Assembly (NCBI RefSeq): GCF_900115345.1 | Contig: NZ_FOWC01000014.1 | Location: 124,001 to 188,000, forward strand | Length of the DNA stretch: 64,000 nucleotides | Direction: 5' to 3' | DNA from: Amycolatopsis rubida | Lineage (GTDB): Bacteria > Actinomycetota > Actinomycetes > Mycobacteriales > Pseudonocardiaceae | Part shown: positions 25,530 to 34,478 of the stretch, in pieces | Numbering within the stretch: the first letter of the stretch is position 1 | Layout of the letters: every line of letters starts with the position of its first letter | Notes under the pieces: generated by a model | Database searches by the model: none | The model's input: only the letters and a program-made list of their open reading frames with translations | What the model was told of the DNA's origin: nothing | Made by a program: the position numbers and the translations under genes

Positions 25530-26321
25530 TCATAACGCCAACGGCTGCAGCAACCACAACCCGCCCGCGATCACGCAGCTCGCCGTGAGCACGCCGAACA
25601 CCAGCACCCACAACACCGCGGGCACAGCGGTCAACCGGCTCAGCTGATCGGCATCGGAGTCCCGCGCCTGGCCACGCCGCCGTTTGAGCTGAAGCTCCAC
25701 CACCGGCCGAACCCCGCCGAACAGCAGGAACCAGGTCAGCAGATACACGAACGGCGCCTGCACCATCTTCGGCGCGACCAGGGCCACCAGCCCGAGCACG
25801 ACGGCGCTCGCCACTACCGTGAACACGCCGTAGGCGTTGCGCACCATGATCAGCACGCCCAGCAGCAGCAACGCGACCAGCACGAGCACCGTGGTGATCA
25901 GGTCGGCCCCGACCAGGCTCGCGAACAGCAGTCCCAGGACCGACGGCGCGATGTATCCGGCCAAGGCGGTAAACGCCATGCCCGGTCCCTCAGGCTTGCC
26001 GCGCGACACGGTGACCCCGGAGGTGTCCGAGTGCAGCCGGATCGACCGCAGCCGCCGTCCGACCGTCACCGCGGCCAGCGCATGGCCTGCCTCGTGCACG
26101 ATCGTGATGACGTTGCGGGCGAACCGCCACGGCGTCCCGCCGGCCAGGACGACCAGCAACGCGATCCCGCCGGTGACCAACGTGATGACACTCGGCGTGT
26201 TCGCCTGTTCCAGCGCCGCGCCGACTGTCCCAGTGCCCGCTGCCATGGCCGCACCGGAGATTTCTCCGGTGCCCGGTCGAGCACTGAGCACAGTCGAGAC
26301 GGCGAGTGCAGACGTAATCAC
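25530..26321 (-). CDS. M50-family (site-2-protease-like) membrane metallopeptidase
   Basis: 263-residue polytopic membrane protein. The zinc motif HEAGH occurs in NVITIVHEAGHALAAVTVGRR near residue 77, at the edge of a hydrophobic segment as in S2P-type proteases. Further helices follow (ALAGYIAPSVLGLLFASLVG, TTVLVLVALLLLGVLIMV, VVASAVVLGLVALVAP, VLWVLVFGVLTASCVIAGG). The start is GTG 26321 with GAGG 7 nt upstream. This short actinobacterial M50B-like group lacks a PDZ domain; the substrate is unknown. It does not overlap the neighbours. Confidence 0.85.
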   Translation of the reverse strand: MITSALAVSTVLSARPGTGEISGAAMAAGTGTVGAALEQANTPSVITLVTGGIALLVVLAGGTPWRFARNVITIVHEAGHALAAVTVGRRLRSIRLHSDTSGVTVSRGKPEGPGMAFTALAGYIAPSVLGLLFASLVGADLITTVLVLVALLLLGVLIMVRNAYGVFTVVASAVVLGLVALVAPKMVQAPFVYLLTWFLLFGGVRPVVELQLKRRRGQARDSDADQLSRLTAVPAVLWVLVFGVLTASCVIAGGLWLLQPLAL

Positions 26322-26453
26322 GCGGACACCTCACCACAGGCCCTATTTGGCTGCGGTGAGAGCCCAGGCAACACCCGTCGACCACGATTCGGTATGGGCG
26401 CGGCTTCATTCCATGACGTCCCCCTCCTGCCGATCCGCGACTTCACGCACCGC

Positions 26454-27380
26454 TCAGTCCGCCACCTCCCCGGACACCGACGCCCCCAGCCGATCAAGCC
26501 GGAACAGATGGACGACCCACGACCGATACGGACGCCAATCCTCAGCCAACGGCTCAAGCTCGTCCGGCGGCGTGTCGGGAGGCAATGCGTACTCCGCACA
26601 CAGAATCTGGTGGAGCTGGGTGTCCAGGCGGGGGAAGAGATCGGGATGCCCCGCACCGTGCAGCAGGATGTGCTCGGCGGAGAACGCTCCGATGCCCGGG
26701 ATAGCACACAGCCGGCTCATCGCGTCGGGGATCGGCAGCGCCAGCAGCTCTTCGGCGTCCAGGCGGCCGTCGACAGCTGCCCGGGCGACAGCTCGAAGGC
26801 GCGCGAGCCGGAACGGCCCCACCGACGGTTCGTCGCCCAGCTTGGCCAGAATCTGCGGCGAGGGAAAGGAAAACGGGCCGTCTTCGCCCACCTGACAGCC
26901 ATGTCGCAGAGCGAGCTGCTCGTGAAATCGCCGCGCTTGCTGGGCCCGCATTCCTTGCGTGAGCACGGCCCAGCAGGCTGCTTCATACGGCGACGGAAAC
27001 AGCACGGGGCGCGCTCCGCTGTGGCGGGCGTGCAGCCGCCGGACCACCGAGTCCCGGCTCGCGACCTCGGCGAACCCGGATTCGTCGACATCGAGCGAAA
27101 GCATCCGGCGCACCTGCGCGACCACCCGCGCGGCGATCTCCACCGGCGCCGCCACTCCGACTTCGACCGTGCCCGGGGATCTCTGCCGGATCGCGGCCCC
27201 GGCATGGGTCCAGGTCCCCTCCACCGGGAACGCCATCCGCAGCACGCCCGGTTCGGCGGCGAAGGACCCCGCCGGGCCCGCCCCGGCGAGCCACCGCGAG
27301 GCGGCGCTCAGGTCGAAGGCCCCGTGCACGGCGATCTCACCGGTGGGCAGGTCGATCGGACGCAGGATCGGTGCGGTCAT
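26454..27380 (-). CDS. AlkA-like DNA-3-methyladenine glycosylase (HhH-GPD family)
   Basis: 308-residue base-excision-repair glycosylase. The catalytic region is the helix-hairpin-helix-Gly/Pro-Asp module LCAIPGIGAFSAEHILLHG, followed by HPDLFPRLD, whose Asp is the expected catalytic residue (about 250). PSPYEAACWAVLTQGMRAQQAR in the middle matches AlkA-type proteins, which remove alkylated purines. The N-terminal 110 residues lack the Ada domains found in some actinobacterial fusions. The start is ATG 27380. Confidence 0.85.
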   Translation of the reverse strand: MTAPILRPIDLPTGEIAVHGAFDLSAASRWLAGAGPAGSFAAEPGVLRMAFPVEGTWTHAGAAIRQRSPGTVEVGVAAPVEIAARVVAQVRRMLSLDVDESGFAEVASRDSVVRRLHARHSGARPVLFPSPYEAACWAVLTQGMRAQQARRFHEQLALRHGCQVGEDGPFSFPSPQILAKLGDEPSVGPFRLARLRAVARAAVDGRLDAEELLALPIPDAMSRLCAIPGIGAFSAEHILLHGAGHPDLFPRLDTQLHQILCAEYALPPDTPPDELEPLAEDWRPYRSWVVHLFRLDRLGASVSGEVAD

Positions 27381-27545
27381 CAGTCAGTCCTCCTCGCTGG
27401 TCTCCGCGAGTCGGAGACCATGCGGACGACGTTAGGAACAGGCACCGACAATGCCGGTCCTCGAACGTTTGATCGGGGAGATCTTCACTCGAACGAGTTA
27501 GGCACTGATGCCGCATACTGCCGGTATCCCACCGAGAGGACCTCC

Positions 27546-28307
27546 GTGCCGCACCACAGCACCCAGCAACGGCTCACCGATCTGCTCAGCGAGCCGGCCA
27601 CGACAGCCAACGGCTTCCTCGACACGCTCGGCGACGCGGCCCAGGCCGGCCCGCCCACCGGGCTCACTCAGCGACTTATGCGCACCACGCTGCTGCCGCA
27701 GGTCTACGAACGCTACTGGCGGCCCGTACTCGGCCGCGTACTCAAAGGCCCCAGCGGCCCGAGCATGGCCGACGAGGTCGTGCTTGCCTCCGAACAGCTC
27801 GCGCTGCAGCCGGGTCAGGTCGTGCTCGACGTCGCGTGCGGAACCGGCCGGTTCACGCGCGCGTTCGGGGACGCGGTGGGCCCGGACGGGCTCGTGATCG
27901 GACTGGACGGCGCACGCAGCATGCTTTCGCGCGCGGTCGAAGAAACCGATTCGCCAGCCGTGGCCTACCTTCGCGCCGACGCGGTCGAACCGCCGCTGCT
28001 TTCCTCCACTGTGGACGCTGTTTGCTGTTTCGCCGCCCTGCATATGTTCGCCGAGCCGGAACGCGCGCTCGATTCATTCGCCCGGGTTCTGCGGCCCGGC
28101 GGCCGGATCGTCCTGCTCACCAGCGCCCGCCGGGACTGCCAGCTGGCCCGGATCGCCGATACCGCAGGAGGAATCGTCAGCGGGCAACGCATGTTCGACC
28201 GCGGGGAGGTCGCGGCCAGCTTGCGTGCGCGTGGCTTCGACGAGGTGCGCGAGCAGTACTTCGGTGTCGCCCAACTCGTCTCCGGTCGGCTGTCCGACGT
28301 GCAGTGA
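27546..28307 (+). CDS. Class I SAM-dependent methyltransferase (UbiE/type-11 like)
   Basis: 253 residues. The Rossmann methyltransferase core has motif I VVLDVACGTGRFTRAFG near residue 98, an acidic loop GLDGARSMLSRA, a motif-II-like region AVCCFAALHMFAEPERAL and RVLRPGGRIVLLTSARR. The N-terminal 80 residues (MRTTLLPQVYERYWRPVLGR) resemble those of actinobacterial methyltransferases acting on small molecules. GTG 27546 has GAGAGGA 6 nt upstream. The substrate is unknown, and the gene may be monocistronic or co-expressed with the M20 gene 37 bp downstream. Confidence 0.87.
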   Translation: MPHHSTQQRLTDLLSEPATTANGFLDTLGDAAQAGPPTGLTQRLMRTTLLPQVYERYWRPVLGRVLKGPSGPSMADEVVLASEQLALQPGQVVLDVACGTGRFTRAFGDAVGPDGLVIGLDGARSMLSRAVEETDSPAVAYLRADAVEPPLLSSTVDAVCCFAALHMFAEPERALDSFARVLRPGGRIVLLTSARRDCQLARIADTAGGIVSGQRMFDRGEVAASLRARGFDEVREQYFGVAQLVSGRLSDVQ

Positions 28308-28331
28308 TCCATTTCTGTCGGGGTTCGGAGT

Positions 28332-28337
28332 TAGCAT
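28332..28337 (+). promoter_or_regulatory. -10 element of a leaderless promoter for the M20 amidohydrolase
   Basis: TAGCAT ends 7 nt before the ATG at 28345, with no ribosome binding site in between. Confidence 0.4.
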
Positions 28338-28344
28338 TCCCCGC

Positions 28345-29667
28345 ATGACCCACGCCGCACCTGTCCCGCCCGACGACAGCCACCTCCGTTCCCTCATCGA
28401 AGCCACCGCTGATGCCGTGGCTGCTGCAGAACCACTCAGCTCCGACTACGCCGGGGCTGACGCGGAAACCCGTGCTGCGGTTGACGAAGAAGTGCGTGCC
28501 CGCGCGAACGAGCTCGTCGCACTCAGCCAGGATCTGCACGCACATCCGGAAGAAGGGTTCGCTGAACACCGGTCAGTCGGCGCACTCGCCGAGTTGCTGC
28601 GCGCCCATGGTCACGAAGTGACCGTCGGGCTCGGCGGGCTGGACACCGCCTTGCGCACCGGGACTCCGGACAACGGCGGGCCGCACATCGCGGTTCTGTC
28701 CGAGTATGACGCGCTGCCCGGATTGGGGCATGGCTGCGGACACAATGTTATTTGCACTGCGGGAGCAGGCGGATTCCTCGGTGCGGCAGCAGTGGCCGAA
28801 CGACTCGGCGGACGTGTGTCACTGGTGGGCACTCCAGCGGAGGAAGGCGGTGGCGGCAAGGAAACGCTCGCGCGAGCTGGGGTCTTCGACGATGTCGACG
28901 CGGTGATCATGCTGCACCCGTTCAGCCACGATATCGCGTTGCACCCGTTCCTCGGCAGGCGACAGCTCGAAATGGTGTTCCACGGCGTCGGCGCACACGC
29001 ATCGGCGCAGCCGTTCATGGGACGCAACGCGCTCGACGCGGCGGTGGCGGCCTACCAGGGAGTGTCCGCGCTGCGACAACAGCTGCCGTCGAGCGACCGA
29101 GTGCACGGCATCTTCACCGACGGCGGTGCGCGGCCGAACGTGATCCCTGCCCGCGCGGCTCTCTTGTTCTACCTCCGGTCGGCGAATCCCGACACGCTGC
29201 GCGACTTGGCCAGCCGGATCACCGCGATCGCCCACGGCGCGGCGGAAATGACTGGCTGCGGGGTGGAATTGCACTGGGATGAGCAGCCGGCGTACCTGCC
29301 GATCCGGTTCAACACGACGCTGGCCGGGCGATGGTCGGTCAATCAACAGGGCACTGGGCGGAAACCGTTGCCGCCGGGCATCGTGCCGGAGTTCCTGACC
29401 GGAAGCACGGACCTCGGGAATTTGTCTTTCCGGATGCCCGCACTGCACCCGATGATCGCGGTGTCCGGACCGACGGTCGCCTTGCACACCAAGGAATTCG
29501 CTGAGGCTGCCGGATCGCCGACGGGTGATCAGGCAGTCGTCGACGGCGCGCTGGGGTTGGCCCTGACTGCCGCCGACTATCTCGCCGACGCGGAACTGCG
29601 CGAAGCCGTGCACGACGAGTTCGAGGCATCGGGAGGGGCGCTGGACGTGCCGAGTTTCTTTGACTGA
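28345..29667 (+). CDS. M20-family amidohydrolase (AbgA/ACY1L2-like)
   Basis: 440-residue zinc amidohydrolase/dipeptidase. Typical M20 landmarks are DLHAHPEEGFAEHRSVGAL near residue 60, IAVLSEYDALPGLGHGCGHN near 120 (a metal ligand in GHGCGH), VGTPAEEGGGGKETLARAG with the catalytic Glu near 165, and a dimerisation domain containing FHGVGAHASAQPFMGRNALD. Such enzymes cleave N-acyl or dipeptide bonds; the substrate cannot be assigned. ATG 28345 is used because of the -10 directly upstream and the absence of conserved residues before it. Confidence 0.9.
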   Translation: MTHAAPVPPDDSHLRSLIEATADAVAAAEPLSSDYAGADAETRAAVDEEVRARANELVALSQDLHAHPEEGFAEHRSVGALAELLRAHGHEVTVGLGGLDTALRTGTPDNGGPHIAVLSEYDALPGLGHGCGHNVICTAGAGGFLGAAAVAERLGGRVSLVGTPAEEGGGGKETLARAGVFDDVDAVIMLHPFSHDIALHPFLGRRQLEMVFHGVGAHASAQPFMGRNALDAAVAAYQGVSALRQQLPSSDRVHGIFTDGGARPNVIPARAALLFYLRSANPDTLRDLASRITAIAHGAAEMTGCGVELHWDEQPAYLPIRFNTTLAGRWSVNQQGTGRKPLPPGIVPEFLTGSTDLGNLSFRMPALHPMIAVSGPTVALHTKEFAEAAGSPTGDQAVVDGALGLALTAADYLADAELREAVHDEFEASGGALDVPSFFD

Positions 29668-29812
29668 CAGGTGTTGAGACGGCGGATGACGACGGCCAGG
29701 AGGTTGGAAAGGAGGTGCGCCGCGGCCGGTTTGACGTGTTGGGTTGAAGCTTTGGGCGGTTTGGGCTGACACTGCGCCAGTAGCGAGGACTAGAACCGGC
29801 GGGCTCATTGTC

Positions 29813-29896
29813 CGGCACGGCACGGCACGGCACGGCACGGCACGGCACGGCACGGCACGGCACGGCACGGCACGGCACGGCACGGCACGGCACGGC
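29813..29896. repeat. Pentanucleotide microsatellite (CGGCA), 16.8 copies
   Basis: A perfect 84-bp run of the 5-mer CGGCA located 73 bp before the start of the HtrA-like protease gene. On the minus strand it would encode CRAVP repeats in every frame, but nothing suggests that strand is translated. Perfect long 5-mer runs are rare in bacteria and prone to slippage. Confidence 0.97.
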
Positions 29897-29969
29897 CAGC
29901 TGATTCTTCTCAGGAAAGCCTGAGGGTTTTCCACAGGCTGCTCATAAGCACGGGCGCGAGTCTGGGTTC

Positions 29970-31481
29970 ATGACCGAGAACGAGAGCCGGCGCGGCCCCG
30001 CTACAGCCGGTGGGCGCCAGCCGCACCAGAGCAGTGAGCAGTACGGCCCCGCTGGGGCCGGGTCGAGTCCGTTCGCCGCGGGGCAGGGGCATCCGCAGGG
30101 GGTCGGAGGCGGTCCTGTTGGGCAGGCCGGAGTGCGTGGCGGGCAGGAGACTGCCGCCAGCGCTCAGCAGGCAGGGCCGAGCAACGCGCAGCCGTCCAGC
30201 GGTGCGCAGGCAACCGGACCGGGCGCGGCCCGAGTGCCCCAGACGGGTGCTGTCGCGCAGCCCGGGCCGAACACCGCGCCCCTGCCGAACCCGCACGCCG
30301 CGCAGGCCCAAACCGGCATTCCGCGCCGCCAACCGAACACTCCGCGCCACGAACCCGGCGCCCCGCATAACCCACCCGGCACCCCGCACCAGGAAACCGG
30401 CACGCCGCATTATCGACCCAGCACGCCGCAACACGAGACCGGTGCTCCGCAGCACCAGCCCAGCACCCCGCGCAACGAAACCTCCGCGCCGCAGCAGCCC
30501 GGCGCCGCGCCCAACGAAGCCAACACCCCACAGCAGCAGCCCAGCACCCCACAGCAGCTGCCCGGCACCGCGCACCATCAGCCCGGCAATCCGCACTACG
30601 GCCCAATGCCACAACCCGTGCAACCACCCGCGGCCCTGGCTGGTCCGCGGAAGCGGCCCGGTCGGCTGGCCGCACTCGTCGGGGCCACTGCACTGGCCGC
30701 CGCTCTCCTCGGCGGCGGTGCCGGTGCGGCGATCGTCGGGCTGACGAGCGGTTCCAGTGCGTCCCCGGGCACCGCGTCGTCGGCCGCCACGGGGCAGACC
30801 ATCAGCAACACCACGGCCTCCGGGGACGTCAGCAGCGTCGCTGCGAAGGTGGTGCCCAGTGTCGTTCAGGTGAACGTCACGACCGGGCGGGGGACGGCGA
30901 TCGGATCTGGCGTCATCCTCACCGCGGACGGCCGGATCCTCACCAACGCGCACGTCGTGCAGGGTGCGCAGACCGTCACAGTCACCATGTCGGACGGCAA
31001 GAAGTACCAGGCCGGGGTCGTCGGCTCGGACACCAAGAGCGACATCGCGGTGCTGCAGGCGCAGGGCGCGAGCGGGCTCACCGCGGCGACGCTCGGCGAT
31101 TCGAGCAAGCTCGCCGTCGGGCAGCAGGTGATCGCGATCGGGTCGCCGGGCGGGCTGCAGAACACGGTCACCACCGGCATCGTCAGTGCACTCAACCGGC
31201 CGCTGTCCGACGTCGGGGGCGGCGACGGCGGTCAGCAGAACTCGCCCTTCGGGAGGCAAACCTCGAACGTCACGTCCGGGCCCAGCTACACCGCGATCCA
31301 GACCGACGCCTCGATCAACCAGGGCAACTCGGGCGGCGCGCTCGTCGACGGCCAGGGCCAGGTGATCGGCATCAACTCCGCGCTCTACAGCCCGGACTCC
31401 TCGGCGGGCAGCGTCGGAATCGGGTTCGCCATCCCGATCAACGACGCCAAGAAAATCGTCGACCAGATCGTCAACGGCTGA
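29970..31481 (+). CDS. HtrA/PepD-like membrane serine protease without PDZ domain
   Basis: 503 residues. A long cytoplasmic, low-complexity Pro/Gln/His/Thr region (about 1-215) contains about a dozen degenerate repeats of the form (T/A)PxxxPxxP with GTPHQETGTPH-like units. One transmembrane helix follows (ALVGATALAAALLGGGAGAA, about 230-250), then a trypsin-like S1C domain: His in ILTNAHVVQGAQ, Asp in TKSDIAVLQAQG and Ser in INQGNSGGALVDGQG. The protein ends at VDQIVNG, right after the protease fold, so the usual PDZ domain is absent. It probably degrades or processes proteins outside the membrane. The microsatellite upstream may affect its expression. Confidence 0.9.
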   Translation: MTENESRRGPATAGGRQPHQSSEQYGPAGAGSSPFAAGQGHPQGVGGGPVGQAGVRGGQETAASAQQAGPSNAQPSSGAQATGPGAARVPQTGAVAQPGPNTAPLPNPHAAQAQTGIPRRQPNTPRHEPGAPHNPPGTPHQETGTPHYRPSTPQHETGAPQHQPSTPRNETSAPQQPGAAPNEANTPQQQPSTPQQLPGTAHHQPGNPHYGPMPQPVQPPAALAGPRKRPGRLAALVGATALAAALLGGGAGAAIVGLTSGSSASPGTASSAATGQTISNTTASGDVSSVAAKVVPSVVQVNVTTGRGTAIGSGVILTADGRILTNAHVVQGAQTVTVTMSDGKKYQAGVVGSDTKSDIAVLQAQGASGLTAATLGDSSKLAVGQQVIAIGSPGGLQNTVTTGIVSALNRPLSDVGGGDGGQQNSPFGRQTSNVTSGPSYTAIQTDASINQGNSGGALVDGQGQVIGINSALYSPDSSAGSVGIGFAIPINDAKKIVDQIVNG

Positions 31482-31556
31482 CCGGAACTCCGGAGGCGGA
31501 CCGTGGTCGGGGCGGCCCGCCTCCGCTCCTCACTCTCGGGACGGTGAGGAAACCTG

Positions 31557-31595
31557 GCCGCTCTCTCCGGGAATTCGGGGCCTGGAGAGAGCGGC
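31557..31595. terminator. Hairpin terminator between converging genes
   Basis: GCCGCTCTCTCC (31557-31568) pairs perfectly with GGAGAGAGCGGC (31584-31595) around a 15-nt loop, followed by TTCTT. A second, weaker stem (GGAGGCGG/CCGCCTCC, about 31491-31525) precedes it. Confidence 0.8.
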
Positions 31596-31599
31596 TTCT

Positions 31600-31986
31600 T
31601 CACGCACCCGGCAGTTGGTAAACCAGCGTGAAGGTGTGCTTGCCCGCCTCATCCACGGCGATGTCGGCCGACCCGGAGATGCCCGCCAGCTCGTCCGTGC
31701 CCGAACCGGGCAGCAAGAGCAGCGACAGTCCCTCGTCTCCGGCCGTGTGCCGGAGAACGAAGCTGCCCTTCCGCCCGTCGACAGAGCCGGTGAAACGCTC
31801 GAAGGCGACATACGCGCGCGACGTCTCGTTCGACGCCGTCAGCATCTCGACCCGGCTGGTCCCCTCGACCGCACCGGTGAAGGTCTTCTCGATCAGCACT
31901 TGCGCGAACGTCGTGCCACCGGTTTCGTCCTGCGCCTGCGGCTCCCATTTGTCCAGCTCGAACGCGGCGACGGCGGTCCTGGTCAT
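31600..31986 (-). CDS. DUF3224-family protein
   Basis: 128-residue soluble beta-rich protein: AAFELDKWEPQAQDETGGTT at the N-terminus, VLIEKTFTGAVEGTSRVEML, then VAFERFTGSVDGRKGSFVL and LPGSGTDELAGISGSADI, the pattern of DUF3224 (AOC-barrel-like fold). No catalytic function is established for the family. The start is ATG 31986. It converges on the protease gene across a strong terminator. Confidence 0.85.
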   Translation of the reverse strand: MTRTAVAAFELDKWEPQAQDETGGTTFAQVLIEKTFTGAVEGTSRVEMLTASNETSRAYVAFERFTGSVDGRKGSFVLRHTAGDEGLSLLLLPGSGTDELAGISGSADIAVDEAGKHTFTLVYQLPGA

Positions 31987-32059
31987 GCTGTTGCTCCTCT
32001 GCCGGAAACTCGATCCCGCACAGTCAACCGCCGATACCTGCCATCTCCTGTCAGGTATT

Positions 32060-33607
32060 TCAACGCCGCCGATTGCCGAACAGCCCGCGCGAGAACTCCC
32101 GTCCGAGCGAACTCGCCGCCGAGCGCATGAACGACTTCACCGCCGGGTTGGTCAGCATCTGCGAGATCATCCCCGGCTCCTCCTTCTCCGGCTTGGGCGC
32201 GGCCGGTGCCTCGGGCTCTGCGGCCGGTGCCGAATCCGGGGCCGGCCCGGCTTTCGCCGCCAACTTCTCGTACGCCGACTCGCGGTCGATCGTCTCCCCG
32301 TACTTCGCGTTCAGCTCCGACGACGTGACCGCCGCACGGATCGCGTCCGCCCCGATCGACCCCATCTTCGACCGCGGCGCGCGCAGCCGTGTCCACGCGA
32401 CCGGCGTCGGCGCGCCGCGTTCGGACAGCACGGTGACGATCGCCTCGCCGATCCCCAGCGACGTCAACGCCGTCTCGAGCTCGTAGTGCGGCGACTTCGG
32501 ATACGTCTTTACCGTGCGCGCCAACGCTTTCTGGTCATCCGGCGTGAACGCGCGCAACGCGTGCTGCACCCGCGCGCCGAGCTGGGACAGCACGTTGTTC
32601 GGGATGTCGGTCGGCAGCTGCGTGCAGAAGAACACGCCGACGCCCTTCGAGCGGATGAGCTTCACCGTCTGCTCGATCCGCTCCAGGAACGCTTTCGACG
32701 CGTCGGAGAACAGCAGGTGCGCCTCGTCGAAGAAGAACACCAGCTTCGGCTGGTCGAGGTCGCCCTCCTCGGGCAGCTCCTCGAACAGCTCGGCCAGCAG
32801 CCACATCAGGAACGTCGAGAACAGCGCCGGCTTGGACTGCAGATTGTCCAGCTCCAGCAGAGTGATGACGCCCTTGCCGTCCTGCTGGCGCATCAGGTCG
32901 TGGACGTCCAGCTCGGGCTCGCCGAAGAGCTCCTCGCCGCCCTGCGCCTCCAGATTGGACAGTGCGCGCAGGATGACGCCCGCCGTCGCCGCGGACACCC
33001 CGCCGATGCCCTTGAGGTCTTCCTTGCCCTCGTCGCTGGTCAGATGCGTGATCACCGACCGCAGGTCCTTGGTGTCCAGCAGGGCGAGACCGCGCTGGTC
33101 AGCCCAGTGGAAAATCAGGCCGAGCGTCGATTCCTGCGTCTCGTTGAGCCCCAGCACCTTCGACAGCAGCACCGGCCCGAAGCTGGTGATCGTCGCGCGC
33201 ACCGGGATGCCGGTGCCGCTGGTGCCGAGCGACAAGAACTGCACCGGACCCGCCTCGGGCACCCATTCGTCGCCCAGTTCCGCGGACCGTTTCGCGGTGC
33301 GATCGCTCGCCTCGCCGGGCGCGGACAGGCCGGACAGGTCGCCCTTGACGTCGGCCAGCACGACCGGAACCCCGGCCGCGGACAGCTGTTCGGAGATCAG
33401 CTGGAGCGTCTTGGTCTTGCCGGTGCCGGTCGCGCCCGCGACCAGGCCGTGCCGGTTCAGCGTCGCCAGCGGCAGCCGGACCGCGGCCGACGCTTCCGTC
33501 TTCCCGTCGATCACCACCGCGCCCAGCTCGACGGCCGCCCCGTCGCTCACGTATCCCTGCGCGATCTCCGCCGCTGGTCCCGACGCTTGCTCGGCCACTG
33601 GCCGCAC
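32060..33607 (-). CDS. HerA-like (DUF853) P-loop ATPase
   Basis: 515-residue ATPase of the HerA/FtsK-related DUF853 family. Walker A is GATGTGKT at residues 58-65, a conserved VVLADVKGDLSGL follows, and Walker B is LVFFFDEAHLLFSDASKA near 290. VGVFFCTQLPTDIPNNVLSQLG is the sensor/arginine region. The C-terminal 80 residues are Ala/Pro/Glu-rich and end in a basic patch (SLGREFSRGLFGNRRR). The role is uncertain: bacterial members are suspected in DNA processing, and no partner nuclease (NurA) is adjacent. The start is GTG 33607. Confidence 0.88.
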   Translation of the reverse strand: MRPVAEQASGPAAEIAQGYVSDGAAVELGAVVIDGKTEASAAVRLPLATLNRHGLVAGATGTGKTKTLQLISEQLSAAGVPVVLADVKGDLSGLSAPGEASDRTAKRSAELGDEWVPEAGPVQFLSLGTSGTGIPVRATITSFGPVLLSKVLGLNETQESTLGLIFHWADQRGLALLDTKDLRSVITHLTSDEGKEDLKGIGGVSAATAGVILRALSNLEAQGGEELFGEPELDVHDLMRQQDGKGVITLLELDNLQSKPALFSTFLMWLLAELFEELPEEGDLDQPKLVFFFDEAHLLFSDASKAFLERIEQTVKLIRSKGVGVFFCTQLPTDIPNNVLSQLGARVQHALRAFTPDDQKALARTVKTYPKSPHYELETALTSLGIGEAIVTVLSERGAPTPVAWTRLRAPRSKMGSIGADAIRAAVTSSELNAKYGETIDRESAYEKLAAKAGPAPDSAPAAEPEAPAAPKPEKEEPGMISQMLTNPAVKSFMRSAASSLGREFSRGLFGNRRR

Positions 33608-33703
33608 CCCGTTCCGAGTCCGAAATCACACCTCGTTGCACTGGCTGACCGAGCGTAACGCGCCGGAAGCCCAGGTGACGCCGCTGATATCCCCGTGTCG
33701 GGT

Positions 33704-33709
33704 TAGGGT
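33704..33709 (+). promoter_or_regulatory. -10 element of a leaderless promoter for orn
   Basis: TAGGGT ends 7 nt before the GTG at 33717; the arrangement matches that upstream of cobL. Confidence 0.5.
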
Positions 33710-33716
33710 GGTGCGG

Positions 33717-34325
33717 GTGAACGACCATCTTGTCTGGATCGACTGCGAGATGACGGGGCTCGACCTCGGCAAGGACGCGTTGATCGAAATAGCCGCGCTG
33801 GTGACCGACGCCGACCTGAACGTGCTGGGCGAGGGCGTCGACATCGTTATCCACGCCGACGACGCCGAACTCGACGGCATGCCGCAGGTCGTCCACGACA
33901 TGCACGCCAAGTCCGGCCTCACCGAAGAAGTCCGCGCCTCGACGACCACGCTCGCCGAGGCCGAGCAGCGCGTGCTGGAGTACATCCGCGAATGGGTGCC
34001 GGACCCGGCCAGCGCGCCGCTCGCCGGCAACTCGATCGCCACCGACCGCGGCTTCATCGCCCGCGACATGCCGGAGCTCGACAACCACCTGCACTACCGG
34101 ATGGTCGACGTGTCGTCGGTGAAGGAACTCGTCCGCCGCTGGTACCCGCGGATCTACTACGCCAAGCCGGAGAAAGGCCTGGCCCACCGCGCGCTCGCGG
34201 ACATCAGGGAGTCCGTCGGCGAACTCGAGTACTACCGCGCGATCGCCTTCGTCCCCCAGCCCGGCCCGACGAGCGACGAGGCCAAAGCCGCCGCCGCCGA
34301 AGTGCTGGAACGCCACCGAGGGTGA
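33717..34325 (+). CDS. orn: Oligoribonuclease
   Basis: 202-residue DEDDh 3'-5' exoribonuclease that degrades 2-5-nt RNAs and pGpG. Exo I is HLVWIDCEMTGLDLGKD (Asp9, Glu11), Exo II includes LAGNSIATDRGFIARDMPEL, and Exo III is KGLAHRALADIRESVGELEYY with the active-site His. Length and motif order are standard. GTG 33717 is chosen from the leaderless promoter; an in-frame GTG lies two codons upstream. tRNA-His follows 75 bp later. Confidence 0.95.
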   Translation: MNDHLVWIDCEMTGLDLGKDALIEIAALVTDADLNVLGEGVDIVIHADDAELDGMPQVVHDMHAKSGLTEEVRASTTTLAEAEQRVLEYIREWVPDPASAPLAGNSIATDRGFIARDMPELDNHLHYRMVDVSSVKELVRRWYPRIYYAKPEKGLAHRALADIRESVGELEYYRAIAFVPQPGPTSDEAKAAAAEVLERHRG

Positions 34326-34400
34326 CCCCCTGAAAAGCGCTCGCGGGCACCCGCTAGGATTGCTTCCAGCAAGGTGATCGCGAGATCTTTTTGCCAGATG

Positions 34401-34473
34401 GTGGCTATAGCTCAGCTGGTAGAGCACCTGGTTGTGGTCCAGGAGGTCGCGGGTTCGAGCCCCGTTAGCCACC
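34401..34473 (+). tRNA. tRNA-His (GTG)
   Basis: Cloverleaf is complete: acceptor GTGGCTA/TAGCCAC, D-arm GCTC...GAGC, anticodon stem CCTGG/CCAGG with loop TTGTGGT (anticodon GTG at 34434-34436), T-arm with TTCGAGC. A G at 34400 faces the C at 34473, the G-1:C73 identity pair of tRNA-His. CCA is not encoded. Confidence 0.97.
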
Positions 34474-34478
34474 CGCGC

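Noticed and set aside
28819..29934. Minus-strand frames encoding CRAVP repeats
   Set aside because: They are products of the CGGCA microsatellite read antisense and of the antisense of the M20 gene.
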